The translations under genes were made by a program, and so were the position numbers. DNA of 64,000 nucleotides from Sphingomonadales bacterium (GTDB taxonomy: Bacteria; Pseudomonadota; Alphaproteobacteria; Sphingomonadales; Sphingomonadaceae): positions 62,001 to 126,000 of the forward strand of contig JAIXOE010000019.1 of assembly GCA_027486895.1 (NCBI GenBank), given 5' to 3'. The notes under the pieces were generated by a model. The model ran no database searches, was not told where the DNA came from, and saw only the letters and a list, made by a program, of their open reading frames with translations. Below are positions 46,105-58,157 of the stretch, piece after piece (position 1 is the stretch's first letter; every line of letters begins with the position of its first letter).

Positions 46105-46186
46105 TGAAAAAGTCTTTAGGAGAGGATGCCTATAAGGCTTTTCCCGTATGGCGGTATTTCATTTTTTGTGCAAGTGCGAACAGTGC

Positions 46187-46217
46187 AATACCAGTTGCAT
46201 ATCATGCAACCGGTATT
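46187..46217. promoter_or_regulatory. 14-bp palindrome upstream of the LysR gene
   Basis: AATACCAGTTGCAT-ATC-ATGCAACCGGTATT is an inverted repeat of 14 bases with one mismatch and a 3-base spacer, 87 bases before the LysR start. Its core GTTGCAT-ATC-ATGCAAC is perfect. Likely an operator, for the LysR protein itself or a MarR/TetR-like regulator elsewhere. Confidence 0.6.
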
Positions 46218-46303
46218 TATAAGATTATACTGAATTCTGCGGCATTTGTACGATCGCAGAATCAAACCATTTTTGTTGCGGTGCGACAAAATAAGGAGAT
46301 GAC

Positions 46304-47179
46304 ATGCGCAGATTGCCCCCATTACGATCATTGGAAGCCTTTTTGCGCGTCGCCAAATTGGGTTCAGCAAAAGCTGCGGCCAGTGAACTGGCCTTGTCTC
46401 CTCCTGCCTTGAGCCGCCGCATTAAAGCGCTTGAAGACTTTATCGGCAAATCGCTGTTTGACCGCCGGGCCCAAGCCATGGTGATTAATGCCGACGGTGA
46501 AATGCTGCTGGCTGCCGTCGAGCCCGCAATGGATGCGATGGCTGAAGCTGTTGAAGAACTCGCTGGCCGTGGCGGCGAATATCGCCTCCGCCTCGGCTTG
46601 CTTCCGCTTTTCGGTTCACAGCGCCTCATTCCGCGTCTACCCGAATTGCGCAAAGCGTTCCCGAAATTGCATATCGACGTAGATACCTCCGGCCATGCAG
46701 AAAACCTTTTGGGCGATGTGATTGACGCTGCCATTATTATCGCTGCCGAAGTCGACCCAAAACTTTACAGCGTCCGCCTCGATCGCAACCTTGTCTATGC
46801 CATTGCCTCGGAACAGTGGGCCAAGGAGCACAGCGTGCAAAAGCCAGAAGATTTGGCGAAGCATACGGTCATGGTCCATAGCGATATGCCCATGATCTTC
46901 GATGCCTGGCGTCAGGCTATGGGCGTGCCCCGTTTGAAACCAGCCGCGATCGATAGTCTGGATAGCGGCGCGCTTATGCTTGAGGCTGCGGCCAATGGGC
47001 TGGGCGTTGCAATCATGCACGGAAGCCATTTTTCCGATGCCCGCGACCCGCGCCTCACGCGTCTTTTTAATACAGAGGTCGAAAGCCCCTACAGCTACTG
47101 GTTCGTCTGCCGGCCGCGCGCTCTGAAGCAGCGGGCCGTCAAAATATTCCATGATTGGCTGTTAAAATCCGGCGTATAA
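46304..47179 (+). CDS. LysR-family transcriptional regulator
   Basis: A 291-residue regulator. N-terminal HTH: RSLEAFLRVAKLGSAKAAAS and SPPALSRRIKALE (about residues 8-44), of the GcvA-like kind; the rest is a substrate-binding domain (about 92-288). AAGGAG at 46293-46298 sets ATG 46304. The gene stands alone with its own palindrome upstream and a terminator after it; the regulated target is unclear, perhaps the ABM-MFS pair. Confidence 0.88.
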   Translation: MRRLPPLRSLEAFLRVAKLGSAKAAASELALSPPALSRRIKALEDFIGKSLFDRRAQAMVINADGEMLLAAVEPAMDAMAEAVEELAGRGGEYRLRLGLLPLFGSQRLIPRLPELRKAFPKLHIDVDTSGHAENLLGDVIDAAIIIAAEVDPKLYSVRLDRNLVYAIASEQWAKEHSVQKPEDLAKHTVMVHSDMPMIFDAWRQAMGVPRLKPAAIDSLDSGALMLEAAANGLGVAIMHGSHFSDARDPRLTRLFNTEVESPYSYWFVCRPRALKQRAVKIFHDWLLKSGV

Positions 47180-47183
47180 AAAG

Positions 47184-47201
47184 GGGCCGGAAATCCGGCC
47201 C
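47184..47201 (+). terminator. Hairpin terminator after the LysR gene
   Basis: Perfect 7-bp stem GGGCCGG / CCGGCCC with an AAAT loop, five bases after the stop; followed by ACTTTATG rather than a full T-run. Confidence 0.7.
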
Positions 47202-47398
47202 ACTTTATGCTTATCGTTACCCTATCAGCTGCTTTTGCACGTCTGCGCGCCATTGCCCGCAAGCTTTACGTTAATTTGCCTCCGCTGCCATCCTGTCTCA
47301 GTGTGACTGTGTTGTGACGCATATGAGGGGCGAAGCGCAGAGATATTTCGATAGAGCGAACACTTGACCCATCGCTCACCCGACGTCATTGCAGATTG

Positions 47399-47638
47399 AT
47401 GACTGACGACGTTGCTGAAATGAATTTCGAACAGGCGCTGCGCGCGCTTGAGGATATCGTCCACAAGCTGGAGAGCGGTGAAGCGCCGCTTGATGAATCC
47501 ATTGCTCTGTATGAACGCGGAAACACGTTGCGGGCGCTGTGCCAGCAACGGCTCGATATGGCAAAGGCCCGGATTGAAGCGATAACGCTTGGACCTGACG
47601 GTGCGCCGACGGGCACCACATCGTTCGACGCTGGATGA
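47399..47638 (+). CDS. xseB: Exodeoxyribonuclease VII small subunit
   Basis: A 79-residue helical protein with NFEQALRALEDIVHKLESGE and ESIALYERGNTLRALCQQRL, the XseB signature. It partners XseA to degrade single-stranded DNA. ATG 47399 is chosen over TTG 47396. Its stop overlaps the ispA start (ATGA), a common xseB-ispA arrangement. Confidence 0.93.
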   Translation: MTDDVAEMNFEQALRALEDIVHKLESGEAPLDESIALYERGNTLRALCQQRLDMAKARIEAITLGPDGAPTGTTSFDAG

Positions 47639-48549
47639 GCATGATGTCCGAGGTATCGACATCTTCGTTGCTTCAAGATTCGCTCGCTGAGATTGCAGCA
47701 GATGTCGATCAAGAATTCGATACGCTGCTGCAATTGCCCGGAGACGCACGCGACCGTTTATATGCAGCTATGCGGCATGCAACGATTGGCGGCGGCAAAC
47801 GCCTTCGCCCGTTGTTGGTTACGGCCACTGCCGCGTTGTTCAATGTTGACCGCAAAACGGCCCTGCGCGTTGGTACGGCCGTCGAGGCGATCCACGTCTA
47901 TTCACTGGTGCATGACGACCTGCCATGCATGGATGATGACGATCTCCGCCGCGGCAAACCCACCGTGCACCGTGCTTTCGACGAAGCCACTGCCGTATTG
48001 GCCGGTGACTCGCTTCATGCTCTCGCCTTTGAAATCTTGGCCAATCCAAATACCCATGGCGACCCGTTTGTCCGTGGAGAATTGGTCTCAACGCTAGCGC
48101 TTGCCAGCGGCCCTGAAGGCATGGCCGGCGGCCAGATGATGGACATTGAAGCCGAGAACGCAGCATTCGATTTGCAAACGGTCATGCGCCTGCAGGCGTT
48201 GAAAACCGGCGCGCTTATTGCCGCAAGCGTTGAGATGGGCGCCATTTTGGGCCACATCCCGCCCGAAGGCCGCACGCATTTGCGTGGCTATGCACGCGAC
48301 ATTGGCCTCGCCTTTCAAATTGCCGATGACATTTTGGACGTCGAGGGTGACCCGGAATTGGCTGGGAAAGCGCTTCAAAAAGATGCCGAGGCCGGCAAAG
48401 GAACATTTGTGTCGCTGATGGGGCTCGAACGGGCCAAGCAACAGGCGGAAATGCTGGTCCAGCAAGCCAATGACTATCTATCGATTTATGGCGCAGAGGC
48501 AGATTTGTTGCGCGCTATTGCAAATTACATCACGGAAAGAGATCGCTGA
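47635..48549 (+). CDS. ispA: Farnesyl diphosphate synthase
   Basis: A 304-residue polyprenyl synthetase. The first Asp-rich motif DDLPCMDDDDLRRG is at 94-107 and the second, ADDILDVEGD, at about 235-244. It condenses IPP with DMAPP/GPP to make C15 diphosphate for undecaprenol, quinone and carotenoid synthesis. It overlaps xseB upstream and coaD downstream. Confidence 0.93.
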   Translation: MSMMSEVSTSSLLQDSLAEIAADVDQEFDTLLQLPGDARDRLYAAMRHATIGGGKRLRPLLVTATAALFNVDRKTALRVGTAVEAIHVYSLVHDDLPCMDDDDLRRGKPTVHRAFDEATAVLAGDSLHALAFEILANPNTHGDPFVRGELVSTLALASGPEGMAGGQMMDIEAENAAFDLQTVMRLQALKTGALIAASVEMGAILGHIPPEGRTHLRGYARDIGLAFQIADDILDVEGDPELAGKALQKDAEAGKGTFVSLMGLERAKQQAEMLVQQANDYLSIYGAEADLLRAIANYITERDR

Positions 48550-49058
48550 TGACCCACCGGATTGGCGTATATCCCGGAACTTTTGACCCCATCACCTTGG
48601 GCCATATGGACATCATCCGGCGCGGCGCAAAGCTTGTAGATGAACTCATCATCGGCGTCACCACCAACGCCTCGAAATCGCCGATGTTCGCAGATGAAGA
48701 GCGTATCGCGATGGTCGAGCGCGAAGTTGCGACAATCGGCGCAGGGCATATTCGCGTTGTCGGATTCAATTCATTGCTAATGGACTTTGCTGAAGCACAA
48801 GGCGCAAGCACCGTCATTCGCGGCATTCGCGGCGTCACTGATTTCGAATATGAATATCAACTCACGGGCATGAACCGGCAACTGAATGACCGCGTCGAGA
48901 CGCTGTTTCTGATGGCAGACGTATCGCTTCAGCCAATCGCTTCACGTTTGGTGAAGGAAATCGCGATGTATGGCGGCGAAATTGGCAAGTTCGTAACGCC
49001 TACGATCCGCGACGAAGTTGTGGCGCGCGTTCAGCTATTGGGCGGCAAAACGAAATAG
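48549..49058 (+). CDS. coaD: Phosphopantetheine adenylyltransferase
   Basis: A 169-residue nucleotidyltransferase that makes dephospho-CoA. GVYPGTFDPITLGHMDIIRR includes the T/H-x-G-H motif at 16-19, and VIRGIRGVTDFEYEYQL and YGGEIGKFVTP follow. Its start shares one base with the ispA stop (TGATG). Length is normal. Confidence 0.96.
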   Translation: MTHRIGVYPGTFDPITLGHMDIIRRGAKLVDELIIGVTTNASKSPMFADEERIAMVEREVATIGAGHIRVVGFNSLLMDFAEAQGASTVIRGIRGVTDFEYEYQLTGMNRQLNDRVETLFLMADVSLQPIASRLVKEIAMYGGEIGKFVTPTIRDEVVARVQLLGGKTK

Positions 49059-49073
49059 TTTTTTAGCTGGGCG

Positions 49074-49577
49074 TTACACCCCCCTGCGCCGTTTCCGTTC
49101 CGCAGGAGGCGGTGGGGGCGGCAGTTCAAGATATTCCTCCGGCACATATATCGCGTAAGTTGCCAAACGGATCTCATGCACGAATTGAAACAGGCAAGCC
49201 GAGAGCAACGCCAACGCCAGCATGAATACGGCTACCGCTATCCAAGCTGCGGAAAAATTGGTGAGCCCCATCACGAACAGTACAACGATCATGATGCACA
49301 CCGATATGGCGGACAAAACCGCACATAATATCGATGATCCCACCACGCGCATGCGTTTCTCAATAATACGCAGTTCGGTCACAACACGATCATGCGCTTG
49401 CCCTTCGGTCTCGGCATATTGCCGTTGCAGATCGCGCGACCGGTCAACAATGCGCGACAGACGGCCCGTGAGTACATTGAGAAGGCTGCCCACCGCAACC
49501 AGCAAGAACGCTGGCGTCAACGCCGTTTGCAAAACGGAAATGACCGCTGCCAGATCCGGGCCGAACTTATCGTCCAT
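49074..49577 (-). CDS. DUF2721 membrane protein
   Basis: A 167-residue protein of the DUF2721 family: helices at about 16-38, 85-105 and 112-132, with GRLSRIVDRSRDLQ between the first and second. The tail ELPPPPPPAERKRRRGV holds six consecutive prolines, a stalling sequence that should need EF-P. Function unknown. It overlaps the acyl-CoA ligase end by 11 bases and is probably cotranscribed behind it. Confidence 0.83.
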   Translation of the reverse strand: MDDKFGPDLAAVISVLQTALTPAFLLVAVGSLLNVLTGRLSRIVDRSRDLQRQYAETEGQAHDRVVTELRIIEKRMRVVGSSILCAVLSAISVCIMIVVLFVMGLTNFSAAWIAVAVFMLALALLSACLFQFVHEIRLATYAIYVPEEYLELPPPPPPAERKRRRGV

Positions 49578-51126
49578 TTTGCAATTCTGCCGCCAATGTC
49601 CGTAAATCAGTTTTCAGCAATTTGCCGATATGGCTGCGGGGCATTTCGTCGATTGGATAGAGGACCGAAATTCGCTGGGTTTTACCGAGCTGCCTGTTCA
49701 CCCGTTCCAAAATAGCTTCGGGCGTACTGCTGGCTTCGGGATGCAGCCGCACAAAGCCGACTGGGGTCTCGCCCCATGCTTCCGACGGCATACCCACGAC
49801 CGCAGCCTCGGCGACTTCGGCTTGCTCCTCCAACAGTTCCTCAAGGTCTTTGGGATAGATATTAAATCCGCCGGAGATGATCATGTCTTTGGCGCGCCCG
49901 ACGATGGAGACAAAGCCGTCCTCATCGACAATTCCGATATCGCCGGTTTTAAGCCAGATATTGCCCTCTTCGTCGCGCCATTCCATTTCGCGCGTTTTTT
50001 CCGGCTGGTTCTTATATCCCGACATCATGGTTGGTGAGCGGCCGGTTAAAACGCCCTTTGATCCAGCCGGGAGCCGATTGTCGTCGTCATCGAGGACGAT
50101 GAGTTCATGCCCCGTCACCGGTTGGCCAACGGTATGTAACTTGTCGGGGAAATTATGTGCCTGCAGCATGCAGACGACCCCGCCCTCGGTCATGCCATAA
50201 ATTTCGACGAGGCCGCCGGGCCAGCGCTTGACGACATCGGCCTTTAACTCAGCCGGGAAAGGCGCGCTGGTGCAGAATTTGATGATGAAGCTCGAAAGAT
50301 CATAAGTCCCAAAACCTTCATGCGCCATGAGCCGCTGATATTGCACAGGAACCAGCATCGTATGCGTTGTCCGGTCAGCCTGCGTATATTCGAGGTAACC
50401 CGTGACATCGAATTTATCCATAATCCGCGCAAATCCGCCATGGCACATGGTGGGCAGGAACACCGCGAGCGTGGTGTTCGAATATAAGGGCGTTGATACC
50501 AGCGACCGGGTGTCACTATTGTAAATGGATTTGAAACCGCCCGCCATCTGGTGCCAGCGCATGGCGTGCGAATGAATGATGCCCTTTGGCGTACCTGTCG
50601 TTCCGCTCGAATAGATGATGTTGAACGGGTCCGTTGGCGCTGGCTCCGCTGCAGCGAACGTCGCACCTTCTTCAGCCATCCAGGCATGCAAGCTTGGGTG
50701 TTCTGCTGCAGCATCATCCAGAATGACAATGCGCACATCGCCCAATTCTATTCCCGCGAGCTCGGTCAGTTTTGCTGCATCGACAAATAAGTGCATCGCA
50801 CCAGAGTCGCGCAACATGGCGGACAGTTGGGCCGGCGTGGCTGAAGTCGTCAGCGGCGCAGCGCAGCCACCTGCGCGGACTGCGGCAAGATATACGAGCG
50901 CGTAGTTGATGTTGCTCATGCCCAAAATGGCCACGGCCTGACCATGCTGAAGGCCATCGCGCTGAAGCTGGGCTGCAATGCGTGACGTCAGCCGCGCAAC
51001 CTCGCTCCAGGAAATTGCAGCGTTCTTGTCAGCGAGCGCTAGCGCCTCGGGTTTTTCTTCACCCCAAGCACCGATGAGTGCGCCAAAATCACCAAAGGTC
51101 TTTTCCAGTTCAGTCTCGATATTCAT
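49567..51126 (-). CDS. Acyl-CoA ligase (class I AMP-forming)
   Basis: A 519-residue adenylate-forming enzyme. The P-loop YSSGTTGTPKG is at 172-182, IYGMTEGG is the A5 motif, WLKTGDIGIVDEDGF and GRAKDMIISGG the hinge region, and the catalytic Lys is in HIGKLLKTDL near the end. It activates a carboxylic acid to the CoA thioester; chain length is unknown. Divergent from gyrB across 193 bases. Confidence 0.9.
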   Translation of the reverse strand: MNIETELEKTFGDFGALIGAWGEEKPEALALADKNAAISWSEVARLTSRIAAQLQRDGLQHGQAVAILGMSNINYALVYLAAVRAGGCAAPLTTSATPAQLSAMLRDSGAMHLFVDAAKLTELAGIELGDVRIVILDDAAAEHPSLHAWMAEEGATFAAAEPAPTDPFNIIYSSGTTGTPKGIIHSHAMRWHQMAGGFKSIYNSDTRSLVSTPLYSNTTLAVFLPTMCHGGFARIMDKFDVTGYLEYTQADRTTHTMLVPVQYQRLMAHEGFGTYDLSSFIIKFCTSAPFPAELKADVVKRWPGGLVEIYGMTEGGVVCMLQAHNFPDKLHTVGQPVTGHELIVLDDDDNRLPAGSKGVLTGRSPTMMSGYKNQPEKTREMEWRDEEGNIWLKTGDIGIVDEDGFVSIVGRAKDMIISGGFNIYPKDLEELLEEQAEVAEAAVVGMPSEAWGETPVGFVRLHPEASSTPEAILERVNRQLGKTQRISVLYPIDEMPRSHIGKLLKTDLRTLAAELQNGR

Positions 51127-51169
51127 TACGCTTCTTGCCTACCCCTCAGATGTTTCACGCATGATTTAG

Positions 51170-53905
<2,736 letters not shown>

Positions 53906-53987
53906 GCGCAAAGTTTGTGCAAACTATCGTTTCGTAAATTGGCAGCCTGCAACGCTTTCGGTAACCCACGCGTCTTGGGGGACTATC

Positions 53988-54353
53988 ATGCACAAACATA
54001 ACTATCTTGCGCTCGCGCTGATGGCCTTGCCGGTCTTGGCGCAGGCTGGCGACAGCCGTGTCGAAATCGGCACGGGATTGGCCAGCTATTATGGCGCCGA
54101 GCTCAACGGAAATCGCACGGCCAGCGGAGAGCGTTTTGACCCAAATGCGATGACTGCGGCACATCGGACCTTATCCTTTGGCACCCGGGTGGCGGTCACC
54201 AATCTCGCCAATGGTCAGGAAGTGGTTGTGCGCGTCAACGACCGCGGACCATGGGGCAAGGCACGCATCATGGATCTGTCTTATGCAGCGGCCAAACAGA
54301 TCGGAATGCACCGCAGCGGTACCGCTAGGATCAAGCTGGAGTTGCTCGATTAA
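53988..54353 (+). CDS. rlpA: RlpA-like septal ring lytic transglycosylase
   Basis: A 121-residue exported protein with a signal peptide (about 1-20, ending LAQA) and a single double-psi beta-barrel domain: GLASYYGAELNGNRTASGER, GTRVAVTNLANG and VVVRVNDRGPW, matching RlpA (naked glycan cleavage at the septum). No SPOR domain, so a short RlpA. GGGG at 53977-53980 precedes ATG 53988. Overlaps the convergent ygfZ by four bases. Confidence 0.85.
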   Translation: MHKHNYLALALMALPVLAQAGDSRVEIGTGLASYYGAELNGNRTASGERFDPNAMTAAHRTLSFGTRVAVTNLANGQEVVVRVNDRGPWGKARIMDLSYAAAKQIGMHRSGTARIKLELLD

Positions 54354-55072
54354 GCGAGCGCCGCCCGCTGCCAGTCTGGCAGATTAATTGCCACCAAATC
54401 TTCTACGCGGCGCAACTCCACCGACTTACCGAGTTCGGGATAGACGCACCGTTGCCGGCCTTCGTCAGCTTGCTCCAATGGGACCACTACCAGCCGTCGA
54501 TTGACCTTCTGCCGCCAGTTCATACGCGCGGTGTTCTCCTGTCCGACATAACATCCCTTGGTGAATGATACCCCGTGCAGTTCTGCGGCATTCGCTTCAA
54601 GCCACAATGTCTGTTCGCTGCCCAGTTCATTTACGCCCTCGGTGATGCCCAAACCAAGGCGCTGTGCACGGAAGTCTGCGCTCACATCAACATCATCGGC
54701 AACAGTAACCCCGAGCCAGCGTGTCCCGAGTTCGGGATGGCGTGGGTCGGAACTGCCTTCGCCTTTCCAGAACACGCCACATGTCGGATCGACGGCAATG
54801 GTGATTTTCCGGCGTAACCGATACATGGACAGTCTGCGGACCAATGCTTCTGCTTGCGTGCCTTCGCAATCGATAAGTACATCAACGCCATCTGCCCACA
54901 GGATGAAATCGAACAGCGCCTTACCCTGCGGACTAAGCAAGCCCGCCCATAAGGGCATCTCTGCCGCGGTGTCCTGAGTCACCAGCCCCTGCAAAAATTG
55001 GCGCACATCCTCGCCGGCTTCGGTGGACGACAGACGGATAACGCAACGATCGAACAGACGGGTGTTTGGCAT
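54350..55072 (-). CDS. ygfZ: Folate-binding Fe-S cluster protein YgfZ
   Basis: A 240-residue GcvT-like protein aiding iron-sulfur enzyme repair. The family motif KGCYVGQE (about 170-177) carries the conserved Cys, and LFDRCVIRLSSTEAGEDVRQ is at the N-terminus. Shorter than E. coli YgfZ (326) as usual in Alphaproteobacteria. Divergent from pyrC with a 38-base gap. Confidence 0.87.
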   Translation of the reverse strand: MPNTRLFDRCVIRLSSTEAGEDVRQFLQGLVTQDTAAEMPLWAGLLSPQGKALFDFILWADGVDVLIDCEGTQAEALVRRLSMYRLRRKITIAVDPTCGVFWKGEGSSDPRHPELGTRWLGVTVADDVDVSADFRAQRLGLGITEGVNELGSEQTLWLEANAAELHGVSFTKGCYVGQENTARMNWRQKVNRRLVVVPLEQADEGRQRCVYPELGKSVELRRVEDLVAINLPDWQRAALA

Positions 55073-55110
55073 AGGTGACAGATAGGGGGACAGGCGCTTA
55101 AAGGGAAGCC

Positions 55111-56154
55111 ATGACCGACCAGACGATTCTTACGATCCGCCGCCCCGATGATTGGCATCTCCATTTTCGCGACGGCGCAGCCATGCGCAGCGTGGTCCCG
55201 TTTACAGCAAAGCAGTTTGCCCGCGCTATTGTTATGCCCAATCTGTCGCCGCCTGTTACAACCGTTGAAGCTGGCGCGGCCTATCGTGAGCGGATTTTGG
55301 CAGCAGTACCAGCGGGCGTCACCTTTACCCCGCTGATGACCGCCTATCTTACGGACGCGACCGACGGGAATGAACTTGCGCGCGGACACGCTGAAGGCGT
55401 GTTTACGGCGGCAAAGCTTTACCCGGCGCATGCAACCACTGGAAGCGCGCATGGCGTTACGAATGTGGCCAATATCATGCCCGCGCTTGAACATATGGCG
55501 CAGATCGGGATGCCGCTGCTTATTCACGGCGAAGTCACAGACTCGCACGTCGATATCTTTGACCGCGAAGCTGTCTTCATCGAACAGACGCTGTCGAAGC
55601 TGGTGCGCGATCTGCCCGAGCTCAAGATCGTGTTTGAACATATCACCACCGCGGATGCCGTGGCTTTTGTTGATGCCAGCGGTCCCAACATCGCAGCGAC
55701 GATCACGCCACAACATTTGCACATCAACCGTAACGCCATGTTTGCAGGCGGCATCCGTCCGCATGCGTACTGCCTTCCTGTCGCCAAGCGTGAAGTGCAC
55801 CGGCTCGCGCTCCGTAAGGCAGCGACATCGGGTCATGCCAAATATTTTCTTGGCACCGACAGCGCGCCGCATGACAAATCCGCCAAGGAAAGCGCGTGCG
55901 GTTGCGCGGGCATCTTCAACGCGCCTTACGCCTTGGAAAGCTACGCCGCCGTCTTTGAAGAAGAAGGCGCGCTCGACAAGTTTGAAGCATTTGCTTCGGA
56001 AAATGGCCCGCGTTTCTATGGCCTGCCGCTGAACGAGGAACGCATAACACTGGAACGCGCCGATATAGTCGTTCCGGAATTGCTCGCGCTGGAAGGGCTT
56101 GATGTTGTGCCATTCCACGCAGGGGAAAGTTTGCGCTGGCGTTTAAAAGCTTAA
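55111..56154 (+). CDS. pyrC: Dihydroorotase
   Basis: A 347-residue class II dihydroorotase of pyrimidine synthesis. The binuclear zinc site is complete: HLH at 16-18, carboxylated Lys102 in AAKLYPA, His139 in LIHGEV, His177 in FEHITT and Asp250 in GTDSAPH. Length is normal. Ends four bases inside the convergent rarD gene. Confidence 0.95.
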   Translation: MTDQTILTIRRPDDWHLHFRDGAAMRSVVPFTAKQFARAIVMPNLSPPVTTVEAGAAYRERILAAVPAGVTFTPLMTAYLTDATDGNELARGHAEGVFTAAKLYPAHATTGSAHGVTNVANIMPALEHMAQIGMPLLIHGEVTDSHVDIFDREAVFIEQTLSKLVRDLPELKIVFEHITTADAVAFVDASGPNIAATITPQHLHINRNAMFAGGIRPHAYCLPVAKREVHRLALRKAATSGHAKYFLGTDSAPHDKSAKESACGCAGIFNAPYALESYAAVFEEEGALDKFEAFASENGPRFYGLPLNEERITLERADIVVPELLALEGLDVVPFHAGESLRWRLKA

Positions 56155-57047
56155 GCTTTTGAGGCCCTGTAGGTTTTGATCGCGTCAGCACAGAAAATCG
56201 CGATGCTGACCCATATCAATATGAAGCACGCAATCTTAGTTGTGCTGAGCGGTTCGCCATAGGCAAATACGCCCAGCAAGAAAGCAATGGACGGCGCGAT
56301 ATATTGCACAAAGCCCAGACTGGCATAGCTCATCCGGCGGGCGGCAGTCGCGAACATGAGCAATGGGATCGCAGTGATGGCGCCTGCCAATATCAGCAAG
56401 CCTGACGTCGTTACATCATCCCCGAATCCGCCACCGCCAACTTGCGCGAAATAGAACACCGCGCCCAGCGCCAGTGGCGCCAGCAACGTCGTTTCAATCG
56501 CAAGGCCTGGAACAGAGCCGACAGGCGTTATCTTGCGGATAAGGCCATAAAGACCAAAGCTGAAGGCGAGCGAAATTGACACCCACAATGTATCGAGCGC
56601 ATCACCAATGAGAATCGCAACGCCAATGGCGGCAACGGCAACGGCAACCATCTGAAGCGGACGCAATCTCTCGCCGAGAAACAGGCGCCCCAGCAAGACA
56701 TTCACCAACGGATTGAGATAATAGCCAAGGCTCGCTGCCAATATGTGATCGGTGGAAACCGCCCAAATATAGATCAGCCAATTCACGGCGATTAGGGTGG
56801 CGGAGGCGAGCAAATTGCGAAGATGCGCCTTGTGCCGGAAAATAGCGGCATATTCGCCAAGTTGTTTACGAAAAGCCAAAATAACGAGCAGCAGCGGGAT
56901 GGACCACAATATACGCTGTGCAACCACCGCGATTGGCGAAACATGGCTCAACAGCTTGAAGTAGACGGGCACGAAGCCCCAGATTAGATATGCCGAAATG
57001 GCGTAAGGCAAGCCACTTGGCTGCGCGGTGTCAGTTTTGTCTGTCAT
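56151..57047 (-). CDS. rarD: EamA-family permease RarD
   Basis: A 298-residue ten-helix transporter of the drug/metabolite superfamily. [19 protein letters not shown] starts the first helix, and the second repeat includes [20 protein letters not shown], the RarD pattern. Chloramphenicol sensitivity is linked to the family name; transported substrate unknown. Convergent with pyrC. Confidence 0.85.
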   Translation of the reverse strand: MTDKTDTAQPSGLPYAISAYLIWGFVPVYFKLLSHVSPIAVVAQRILWSIPLLLVILAFRKQLGEYAAIFRHKAHLRNLLASATLIAVNWLIYIWAVSTDHILAASLGYYLNPLVNVLLGRLFLGERLRPLQMVAVAVAAIGVAILIGDALDTLWVSISLAFSFGLYGLIRKITPVGSVPGLAIETTLLAPLALGAVFYFAQVGGGGFGDDVTTSGLLILAGAITAIPLLMFATAARRMSYASLGFVQYIAPSIAFLLGVFAYGEPLSTTKIACFILIWVSIAIFCADAIKTYRASKA

Positions 57048-57074
57048 GTGTTTGGCTCAGGCTTCGCGTGGGGA

Positions 57075-57296
57075 TCAGATGATCCCGCCCCCGATCCAGA
57101 GGCGCAGAGCACAAATGGCCACGACTACGAGGCAGAAGTTTCTGCCACTGTTCTTTTCCGAGGCGAAGCCAAAGGCAGCGCCCACGCCAGCAATCAAAAT
57201 AATGAGCCAGTTTAGCCATCCAAGCAACGGGATGAACCCGATGATTGCCAAGACAAGTGCAATAAGACCAAACAGAAAAGCGAGGATATTTGCCAT
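57075..57296 (-). CDS. Small two-helix membrane protein
   Basis: A 73-residue, strongly hydrophobic protein: LAFLFGLIALVLAIIGFIPL and LIILIAGVGAAFGFA helices and a third near LVVVAICALRLW. No family recognised with certainty. It stands 27 bases before the rarD start on the same strand. The ribosome binding site is weak. Confidence 0.6.
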   Translation of the reverse strand: MANILAFLFGLIALVLAIIGFIPLLGWLNWLIILIAGVGAAFGFASEKNSGRNFCLVVVAICALRLWIGGGII

Positions 57297-57385
57297 AGGC
57301 TGACTGTGGCGGGTTTTTCAGCATGTGGCAAGCAAAGCCAGCCTTTCCAGGCGCTGCCCCGAATATCGCGATATGCAAATGACAA

Positions 57386-57415
57386 GAGGCTCAGCCTGTT
57401 ACCAGACTGAGCCTC
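57386..57415 (-). terminator. Terminator after the Tyr/Arg-rich secreted protein gene
   Basis: Perfect 9-bp stem GAGGCTCAG / CTGAGCCTC with a 12-base loop, 25 bases after the stop at 57441 in the minus direction, followed by TTGTCATTTG. Confidence 0.65.
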
Positions 57416-57440
57416 ATTGCCCCCACGAGCGGTTAAAAAC

Positions 57441-58031
57441 TTAGCGCCACTGATCCAGTCCGCTGTAGTCGATGTCCACAACGCGGCCACGTTCTACATA
57501 GCAGGTGAACCGGCCTTTATCGTAGCCACGCTGATAGGCGTTGCGGTCGTAGCGGTCATAACGGTCGCCCTGATTATAACGATCAGAACCATAGCCGCTG
57601 TCGTAGTTGCGGCCACGCGAGCCATCTTGCACAACGACATTACCTTTTACGCGATAACCAGAGCTAGTCCGTTCAATGCTGCGCACCTGCGTCACGTCGG
57701 AACGGCTATATCCATTTGCCCACCGCTCAACACTGGTGACGCACTGGTTTACAGCGGCGCGGCTGCTACCGCCGCGATTGTCGTAATTATAGCCTGCACG
57801 GTTATAATCATAACGGTCGTCATAGCTGTAGCGATCGTCGCGGCGATTGTTGCCGCTAGAAAGCACAGCGGCAATACCACCAAGCACCACCGCTCCAGCA
57901 ATGATCTCGCCGGCACTGATGCCATCGCGGTCGCGGTCATAGCGGTCACGCGCTTGCGCTGGAACGGATACGCTGACCAAAGCTGCGGCAGCAGCTCCAG
58001 CGCCAAGCAAACTTTTGGTCATGAAATTCAT
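57441..58031 (-). CDS. Tyr/Asp/Arg-rich exported protein
   Basis: A 196-residue protein of sphingomonad type and unknown function. A signal peptide (about 1-27, ending PAQA) is followed by YDRDRDG and ISAGEIIAGAVVLGGIAAVL, a hydrophobic anchor-like stretch, then an Arg/Asp/Tyr/Asn-rich region and a final domain with two Cys (NQCVTSVERWANGYSRSDV and FTCYVERGRVVDIDY). AAGGAG sets ATG 58031. The RDRDG composition recalls the protein at the left end. Confidence 0.78.
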   Translation of the reverse strand: MNFMTKSLLGAGAAAAALVSVSVPAQARDRYDRDRDGISAGEIIAGAVVLGGIAAVLSSGNNRRDDRYSYDDRYDYNRAGYNYDNRGGSSRAAVNQCVTSVERWANGYSRSDVTQVRSIERTSSGYRVKGNVVVQDGSRGRNYDSGYGSDRYNQGDRYDRYDRNAYQRGYDKGRFTCYVERGRVVDIDYSGLDQWR

Positions 58032-58157
58032 CTTCGTTCTCCTTGAACCGGCGCAGCTATTCTGTGCCGATAGAGAGCAAATATGCGATTCGAGTTGAGC
58101 GGATGCTGAATTGACTTGTCAGCATCCGTTCATCTAAATCATCATTTTCATGAACAA

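Noticed and set aside
46116-46370. 84-codon minus-strand frame near the orphan terminator
   Set aside because: Overlaps the LysR start and its promoter, has no ribosome binding site, and a Cys/Ile-rich unlikely composition; a non-coding transcript is more plausible.
54979-56118. 379-codon frame antisense to pyrC
   Set aside because: The complete metal-binding dihydroorotase lies on the other strand; the antisense product has no domain or ribosome binding site.
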